Assembly: GCF_024868665.1 (NCBI RefSeq)
Contig: NC_079904.1
Location: 18,718,947 to 18,782,946 of the forward strand
Source: Triplophysa rosa
Taxonomy: Eukaryota; Chordata; Actinopteri; Cypriniformes; Nemacheilidae
DNA length: 64,000 bases
Direction: 5' to 3'
Below are positions 57,429-64,000 of the stretch, in pieces (the first letter of the stretch is position 1; every line of letters starts with the position of its first letter). A model generated the notes under the pieces. The model saw nothing but the letters and a program-made list of their open reading frames with translations. It was not told the origin of the DNA and made no database searches. Both the position numbers and the translations under genes were made by a program.

Positions 57429-57940
57429 ATTTCAGCCAGTGCTAGAATTGAGTAAAGTCTTATGGGGGTCCCCACCATAAGATTTTTTTTTAGTGGGGGT
57501 TAGTCTCGCAATATACAATTTATACAAAATACACAATATATTTGATCATAATATGCATAATTATATACTGTCTATTAAAAACAGGCTTACATAAAATAAC
57601 ATGCTTATTTTACTGTATTTTGGATCAAATCAATGCAGGCTTGGTGAACAGAAAGGACTTTTGAACAGTAGTGTACATCCAACAGAATAATTCTAGCATT
57701 GTTTGTTTACCAATGTAGTATTTACTATTTTCCCTATAAATAACTGGATGATTGACACTTTGTGATAATAATGTTTGTTCCAAAAGACTTGTTTAAATAC
57801 AAGAAACTAGTTTATTAGATATTAAAAATATAAATTGTGACAAGACCGGCTGTCAGGTTGTGTGTTAGTGTTGTGGGGATTTTTCAAGGATTTCAGTGCA
57901 GTTTACATAGTTATGTCCAGTAGGCGGCAAGGGACTGTTG

Positions 57941-58097
57941 TGAGTGAGTGAGTGAGTGAGTGAGTGAGTGAGTGAGTGAGTGAGTGAGTGAGTGAGTGAG
58001 TGAGTGAGTGAGTGAGTGAGTGAGTGAGTGAGTGAGTGAGTGAGTGAGTGAGTGAGTGAGTGAGTGAGTGAGTGAGTGAGTGAGTGAGTGAGTGAGT
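57941..58097. repeat. (GAGT)n tetranucleotide array
   Basis: About 39 uninterrupted copies of TGAG. It produces an artefactual Thr-His-Ser-Leu repeat frame on the minus strand. Confidence 0.98.
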
Positions 58098-58593
58098 CTG
58101 TCAGTCAGCAGACTATTCAACCATTTCAGTCCGAAAGTTTTATTCAGCTTTATTCAGGAACTAACTATCAATATGTCAATCATAGCTATGTCAAGAGTGA
58201 ATCCCGCATTAATATGCCAATGTAATTCCCGAAACTTTGCAGTGTGTGGCCGTTGGTCTTAGCAGCATGAAAAACAAGTTTTATACAATTCTGAATGGAT
58301 TATATACAGGTGCTGGTCATATAATTAGAATATCATCAAAAAGTTGATTTATTTCACTAATTCCATTCAAAAAGTGAAACTTGTATATTATATTCATTCA
58401 TTACACACAGACTGATATATTTCAAATGTTTATTTCTTTTAATTTGATGATTATAACTGACAAATAATGAAAATCCCAAATTCAGTATCTCAGAAAATTA
58501 GAATATTACTTGAGACCAATACAAAGAAAGGATTTTTAGAAATCTTGGCCAACTGAAAAGTATGAACATGAAAAGTATGAGCATGTACAGCAC

Positions 58594-58941
58594 TCAATAC
58601 TTAGTTGGGGCTCCTTTTGCCTGAATTACTGCAGCAATGCGGCGTGGCATGGAGTTGATCAGTCTGTGGCACTGCTCAGGTGTTATGAGAGGCCAGGTTG
58701 CTCTGATAGTGGCCTTCAGCTCTTCTGCATTGTTGGGTCTGGCATATCGCATCTTCCTCTTCACAATACCCCATAGATTTTCTATGGGGTTAAGGTCAGG
58801 CGAGTTTGCTGGCCAATTAAGAACAGGGATACCATGGTCCTTAAACCAGGTACTGGTAGCTTTGGCAATGTGTGCAGGTGCCAAGTCCTGTTGGAAAATG
58901 AAATCTGCATCTCCATAAAGTTGGTCAGCAGCAGGAAGCAT
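58594..58941 (-). pseudogene. Tc1 transposase C-terminus, inverted duplicate
   Basis: 115 codons identical in nature to the last part of the plus-strand frame: the QQDLAPAH motif with the second catalytic Asp, and NSPDLNPIENLWG with the final Glu. It differs at a few residues (for example AHIAK versus AHSAK). It lacks a start and the first catalytic Asp, so it is not functional. Confidence 0.9.
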
Positions 58942-58942
58942 C

Positions 58943-59577
58943 AGAAGCGTCTCGCCTGGGCTAAAGACAAAAAGGACTGGACTGCTGCTGAGTGGTCCAA
59001 AGTTATGTTCTCTGATGAAAGTAAATTTTGCATTTCCTTTGGAAATCAGGGTCCCAGAGTCTGGAGGAAGAGAGGAGAGGCACAGAATCCACGTTGCTTG
59101 AGGTCCAGTGTAAAGTTTCCACAGTCAGTGATGGTTTGGGGTGCCATGTCATCTGCTGGTGTTGGTCCACTGTGTTTTCTGAGGTCCAAGGTCAACGCAG
59201 CCGTATACCAGGAAGTTTTAGAGCACTTCATGCTTCCTGCTGCTGACCAACTTTATGGAGATGCAGATTTCATTTTCCAACAGGACTTGGCACCTGCACA
59301 CAGTGCCAAAGCTACCAGTACCTGGTTTAAGGACCATGGTATCCCTGTTCTTAATTGGCCAGCAAACTCGCCTGACCTTAACCCCATAGAAAATCTATGG
59401 GGTATTGTGAAGAGGAAGATGCGATATGCCAGACCCAACAATGCAGAAGAGCTGAAGGCCACTATCAGAGCAACCTGGGCTCTCATAACACCTGAGCAGT
59501 GCCACAGACTGATCGACTCCATGCCACGCCGCATTGCTGCAGTAATTCAGGCAAAAGGAGCCCCAACTAAGTATTGA
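58943..59577 (+). pseudogene. Tc1 transposase, catalytic half
   Basis: From QKRLAWAKDKKDW to the stop. All three DDE residues are visible: the Asp in FSDESKF, the Asp in QQDLAPAH and the Glu in NSPDLNPIENLWG (DD34E spacing type). The N-terminal DNA-binding paired-like domain has been replaced by antisense sequence of the other arm, so the open frame from 58834 includes about 36 nonsense codons and the protein could not bind its TIRs. The catalytic half is otherwise uninterrupted, which points to a fairly recent rearrangement. Confidence 0.9.
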
Positions 59578-60553
59578 GTGCTGTACATGCTCATACTTTT
59601 CATGTTCATACTTTTCAGTTGGCCAAGATTTCTAAAAATCCTTTCTTTGTATTGGTCTTAAGTAATATTCTAATTTTCTGAGATACTGAATTTGGGATTT
59701 TCATTAGTTGTCAGTTATAATCATCAAATTAAAAGAAATAAACATTTGAAATATATCAGTCTGTGTGTAATGAATGAATATAATATACAAGTTTCACTTT
59801 TTGAATGGAATTAGTGAAATAAATCAACTTTTTGATGATATTCTAATTATATGACCAGCACCTGTATAGCACAGAAACCGCACAACGAGCACTCCCTTTA
59901 TAATTACTAAAAAGCTGTCACTCGTCTTCATCGAGATCTCTAGCACCCCAGAACCAGGCCTAATAATAATTTACGCAAGAAATACAAAAACCCCGACATG
60001 GAGTTGATAAATATAGTGGAAAGATATAGAGAGAGAGAAAATTACCCCTCAAAAAAGTAGAAGCTTCCACTTCCTGACTGCGAGTGGAGGTTTATTATTC
60101 TCCATTTTTTAGCTGAAGTTAGCTTCACCGGAGCGATGCCGATCAAGCAGTCATGTCAACGATGTGCTGTGCTTAGCGGTCTTTAGACGTGGGGCGGGGG
60201 TTTTCAAAATTTAAAGAGACATCACAACTAGCCTATAAACAAACTTAATATAAATTATTGTAAATAATTAATTCATGAAATTTACCATATCCATTAATTT
60301 AATCACATTTGTCATTATCATTTTTACTCAAATAAAAATATCTGAGGGACCCCCTAAGTCTATTTTTTACTTCTTATGGCCGGTCCCAATGCCTTATGGG
60401 GGTTCCCGGATCCCCCAGTCCCCCTTCAATCCGAGCACTGATTTCAGCCTTAATTTAAGACCATACATTTAAAATACACTCTGTACAAAAGTTACTTGAT
60501 TAAAACATTTTTGCAAGTTCTATACAATTTAAAACCTCTTGATCTGAATGTTT

Positions 60554-61020
60554 GTTATGATTTGCACAGGCACAGAGGTGAGGATCCAAATGCAGTTTAT
60601 TAAAAGAAGTACATAACATTTACATTACATTTATTCATTTGGCAGACGCTTTTATCCAAAGCGACTTACAAGTAGGAGAGCATATAAACATTTTGTCAAC
60701 ATGCTAAACAGTACCGTTAGTTTACAAGGCCATGCTACTAGGAGGATTAAAGCTGGAGTAAGCAAAGGAGAGAATGAACAACAATTTTTTTAGACAGTCA
60801 GACAGTTCCGAGGCATAATCCAAAAATATGCAGTGGTTATATACAGAAAATCAGTCCAAACAACACAAAAACCGGGACCAGCGAACTGGGTAACAAAACA
60901 GAAGCATCTGTAACTAAAACCAATACCAAGCCATGAATGAGTGTGTAAACCAGGTTTAAATAGGCAGAGGTGCAACAGGTAACAAGACACAGGTGAATGC
61001 AATACTGATTAATGAGTCCA
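60554..61020 (-). mobile_element. LTR-like remnant with inserted short repeat
   Basis: Read on the minus strand, it has a TATA-like CTATTTAAACC (about 60953-60963), then T-rich sequence and TTTTAATAAACTGC near 60600, ending ATCATAACA at 60554. The order resembles the other LTRs here. It is split at about 60618-60780 by a common teleost repeat. No internal domain is present. Confidence 0.5.
60618..60780 (+). repeat. Teleost dispersed repeat (GGCAGACGCTTTTATCC type)
   Basis: ACATTTATTCATTTGGCAGA followed by CGCTTTTATCCAAAGCGACT is a widely scattered fish repeat. It lies inside the LTR remnant. The family name is not certain. Confidence 0.65.
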
Positions 61021-61089
61021 AAGGCTTATAGTTGGTATGCATTGACTTCACTTTCCCATGTGCACATGTCGGGATACTCCCTGGGACAC

Positions 61090-61325
61090 GTTCCCTGGGT
61101 GGCAAAACACCCAGCAAAATGGCTGAGGAGAATAGGAGAAACAAAGAAACCAGTACTAAAACACGCAAATATTTGCTGAAATTACAAGCAGCTAGACTTG
61201 ACGGTGATCCTTACGATGTCCCTATGACGGAATCAGGTGTTCCTGGACACTGAAATTGTTGCACGGAATTGCATTTCCTGATATTGTAAGCAGTAATTTT
61301 GCTGAGTGTTTTGCCACCCACGGGG
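61090..61325. repeat. Short element with ~30-bp inverted ends
   Basis: CCTGGGTGGCAAAACACCCA (from 61091) and GAGTGTTTTGCCACCCACGG (to about 61323) pair, with AGCAAAATGG and TTTTGCTG extending the arms. Between them is a short frame from the ATG at 61117: MAEENRRNKET, KTRKYLLKLQAARLDGDPYD, stop at 61253. It looks like the first exon of a mobile-element protein, but I do not recognise the family. Confidence 0.5.
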
Positions 61326-61602
61326 GCACGCTCTGGCGTGCTGACGTGGTGTTCACGTGGTAAAGTGACGACAAGTCCATACCCTCTATTGGAAATGTAG
61401 TAAGAATGGGCAGTCCAGGTGGTGTATAGAGTGCCCTCTTGTGGAGTACAAGGGCACTCTGGCTGGTGACTGTGACAGTTTGAAATTTGTTAGAAAATAT
61501 AATTGTGGCATCATAAATTTATTTTAATGACAAAATATTTGACTTTGACCAAATAATGAAGAAAAAGCAGTAAACAAGAACCCATAAACCTGTTAGACTA
61601 TA

Positions 61603-62455
61603 GAGGACGAAACCTGCAAAAACTATAAATAAATAAATGCGGAAATACATAAATATGTGTATAAATACACATATTGCTGTTAAAATAAGTAAACAAATTA
61701 TTAAATGTTTGAGAAGCTAAATCCAAAGTAACAATTTTCCCTTAATCTTTCGTTTATTTCTTTATGTAGTTCGTATTAATTTTTTCCTCAACACAACATG
61801 TTAATGAGAGGACGTCGATCATGCATCGGTGGGCGGGTCTTGCCAGCGCATGCGCATTAACTTCAGACTAGATGTTAAAAGCATAAAATTGTTCTGAATA
61901 CACGACAGGACGATATAAACAGACAACCCAAGCTTACAACATATACAGACAGACGACATACGGACGCCCAGACACACACAATGACACTTGCATGTCTTAT
62001 GAGTGGAGCAACCTGTTCTAGCTACTGTTCTTTTCTGACTACAACAGGATCTAAAGCCATGTCACGCGTAGCTGTTAACTGACCTAATTCGTGTAAACAT
62101 GCATTTACTCTTAAAAAAAAAAAGCATACGCATTCATTGAACCTAAATTAATACTCATGCGCAGTAAAACGCGCAAGACCTGCCTACTGATGCATGATCA
62201 ACACCTTATTAGCCTGTTGCGCCAAGGAAAAATAAATAAACGATTAAGGGGAAATGGTTATTTGAGTTTAGCATTTTGTTAAATATTTTTTCATTTCTCC
62301 GACCATTTATTTTATTTATTTACATTATTTGTTTTTTCTCACCAAACATTCAATTATTTGTATACATATTTTAATAGTAATATGTGCATTTATACACATA
62401 TTTATGTATTTATTTCCGCATTTATTTATTTATAGTTTTTGCAGGTTTCGTCCTC
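61603..62455. mobile_element. TIR element, 853 bp, non-autonomous
   Basis: GAGGACGAAACCTGCAAAAA at 61603 and its complement at the right end, with over 80 further bases of similarity (CTATAAATAAATAAATGCGG, AAATATGTGTATAAAT). GC-richer blocks (CATGCATCGGTGGGCGGG and TGCCTACTGATGCATGATC) continue the symmetry toward the centre. There is no transposase. Flanking bases do not form an obvious duplication. Confidence 0.8.
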
Positions 62456-62479
62456 CATATTAGACCTGCTCAGTGACCA

Positions 62480-62910
62480 ACAGTGTCACATTGGGATTAT
62501 GCTTTGAACTAAAACAGATGCATCAGAGATTAAAATACAAATCATTAGTGTTGAGGGAATGTAATTGCTGAGGTTTGCGGATGGTTGGTGCTTTATGATG
62601 TTCATCAAAAGCTTGTGATTTTAGACATCCTGCTATCCCTGTCACTAAAACAGAGAGATCTGAAGGCAAATTAGCCGATGGTATTGATTCGTCTCAAACC
62701 AATTAATCCAGACTTCACCAAACTGACACAGATCCTTAGACAGAGTGGTTTATTCACTCTGGGGGTCCCAATGCCATCTCTCTTTGGTTACACACAGACT
62801 GTCCTCAACATAGTATTGATTCTACACTAATTGACGATGTCTATGGCTTTCATGAGCAGAACGACACCAGAACAATGAATACTTCATAAAGAGAGATTGA
62901 TTTTATGACA
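62480..62910. other. Repeat-poor block, possible conserved non-coding element
   Basis: Non-repetitive, with CAAACCAATTAATCC and CTAATTGACG homeobox-like strings. Assigned by texture only. Confidence 0.25.
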
Positions 62911-64000
62911 AAGCCATTTAATTTTTTTCACCTGATTTGAAAGCAATAGTGGTATTAACATTACCCTCCCAAAATAACCTACGTAATTGTAATTCTGTGA
63001 GAACCTTTTAACCACCTCACTCTTTCATATCCTGTCTTAAAAAGAGTCTCAACTACAGATTACAGATGAGACTGAAACTGCTTTTGTAAACAGATATTGT
63101 CTGATGATTCTAGACTGTTAACACTTGTCTTCTTTTTTGTTGTTGTTAATAGTATTATAGAAGCCCACTTATAAATATTTCCTTCTAGGCCGTGGTATTA
63201 TGTACAGTACTGCACAAAAGTATACCAGGTCATATTTAATGTAGAATTTGATTTTATTTTGCTGTTAGAGTGTTGATGCATTAATCTCTGGAGTATAATT
63301 TGCTACATTATGAGGGATGTCCATTCTGTTTTAAATTATTCAAGTTATTTTCTTTGAGCAGAGACACAATTTTGCCACCTGTCTATTGATTATTGTGTTT
63401 TTATGCGTGAAGGTAACCTGTTGAGATGTGAATTGGTTGAAGGTGATACAGTATATGATATGAGTAACATTTATGTAATATGAAAAAATCAATACATGGA
63501 CAGTAAAAAAAGGTGTATTGATAACTTCTGTGAAGTGACAGTTTAATTTATGTGTTGTGGAATTGTTTATAATTGTATTATTTTATGATTACTACGATAA
63601 TTTATTGGGAGCAAATTATCACAAGAAAATGAACAAATATATCTTATATGGCTTATATGGTGAATAAATATTAGCAATTTATGAATTTGACCCATAATAA
63701 TTTTGTAGTTGGAATAATTGATGAAGTCATAATTCTTGGTTTTTCTATTGCCAATTATGACAGTCCGTGTTTCATCAGGTTTAAGTGAGAAAACAAAATG
63801 TCTGTTTGTATCTGTACGGTGATTATTATTTGTCAGCCCTGTTACAGCCAAATTGCTGTGCCATTTGGTAGAATTGGTCATTTGATTTGCTACTAATTAT
63901 TTGTTAGACAAACTGAAATTGTTGGCATTTTATCATTACAAATCCTACAAGGGCTGACCATAATAAGGAAATTGTGCATGGCATTGACCATTTATTTAAA
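62911..64000. other. AT-rich non-coding sequence to window end
   Basis: No recognised repeats or genes. The 104-codon minus-strand frame at 63567-63881 is low-complexity and unconvincing. Confidence 0.4.

Larger units (their letters stand above)
58307..59864. mobile_element. Palindromic Tc1/mariner element
   Basis: Starts CAGGTGCTGGTCATATAATT after a TA and ends with its complement before a TA (59865-59866). The left 636 bases (58307-58942) are a near-perfect inverted copy of the right 636 (59229-59864), so the 3' half of the transposase gene is present twice, head to head, and the 5' half is absent. It lies inside the hAT element. TA target duplication is standard for Tc1. Confidence 0.92.
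57437..60440. mobile_element. hAT element with perfect 8-bp duplication
   Basis: Ends are CAGTGCTAGAATTGA and TCAATCCGAGCACTG. ATTTCAGC flanks both sides exactly (57429-57436 and 60441-60448). The CAGTGCT...AGCACTG ends and 8-bp duplication identify a hAT transposon. Without the nested Tc1 it is about 1.45 kb and has no transposase, so it is non-autonomous. It also contains the (GAGT)n tract. Confidence 0.88.

Noticed and set aside
57911..58120. 69-codon Thr-His-Ser-Leu repeat protein
   Set aside because: Pure translation of the (GAGT)n microsatellite.
58834..58942. N-terminal 36 codons of the long Tc1 ORF
   Set aside because: This is antisense sequence of the inverted arm, not transposase.

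Overview
The window looks like nuclear DNA from a teleost fish, most probably a cyprinid (carp/minnow group). This rests on one interrupted vertebrate gene, foxn3, large AT-rich introns, and dispersed repeats of types common in cyprinid genomes: Tc1/mariner, hAT, L2-like and L1-like LINEs, tRNA-derived SINEs, gypsy-type LTR pieces and short MITEs. I see no bacterial operons, rRNA or CRISPR arrays. The genus is not determinable by eye.

The only clearly recognised host gene is foxn3, a forkhead repressor, on the minus strand. The exon with the start codon lies at 14034-14587 and the next coding exon at 6867-7015. Together they carry the whole forkhead fold. The rest of the protein should lie beyond position 1, and the 5' non-coding exons and promoter should lie at higher coordinates. 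Most of 15-64 kb is therefore probably 5' intron or upstream regulatory territory of foxn3. Several repeat-poor stretches there (about 16.1, 23.5, 43.2-44.0, 45.2, 50.1 and 62.5 kb) have the texture of conserved non-coding elements, and four X-box (RFX-type) motifs lie at 11.0-17.4 kb. An orphan plus-strand exon-like ORF with good splice signals sits at 5270-5493.

Mobile DNA by region. 0-2 kb: LTR fragments, a LINE endonuclease fragment and a hAT inside an LTR. 2.65-5.2 kb: a long-TIR DNA element. 5.8-6.6 kb: a MITE inside a MITE. 7.5-9.7 kb: a 5'-truncated L1-type LINE with an intact 610-codon ORF and clean target-site duplications, in the foxn3 intron. 19.3-22.9 kb: a large inverted repeat, two MITE copies and foldbacks. 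25.7-27.8 kb: a TIR element with a CpG-rich, exon-like interior. 30.1-30.8 kb: a Tc1 remnant. 32.4-35.2 kb and 42-48 kb: copies of one DNA element, one of which carries a THAP-like exon. 33.8-35.0 and 51.8-53.9 kb: two copies of a gag-only LTR retroelement. 37.1-41.3 kb: a long-TIR element nested in a hAT. 48.4 kb: a solo LTR with a perfect duplication. 54.3-55.9 kb: a 57-bp coding-like minisatellite plus a dispersed GTTAYGG-type motif. 57.4-60.4 kb: a hAT with perfect 8-bp duplications that contains a palindromic Tc1. 60.5-61.0 and 61.6-62.5 kb: an LTR remnant and another TIR element.

The strongest candidates for something undescribed are the gag-only proline-rich LTR family, the 54-56 kb repeat system with its shared block at 27.3 kb, the exon-bearing TIR element at 25.7 kb, and the 590-bp-TIR element with a 6-bp duplication at 37.3 kb. 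All family assignments come from pattern recognition without database searches.
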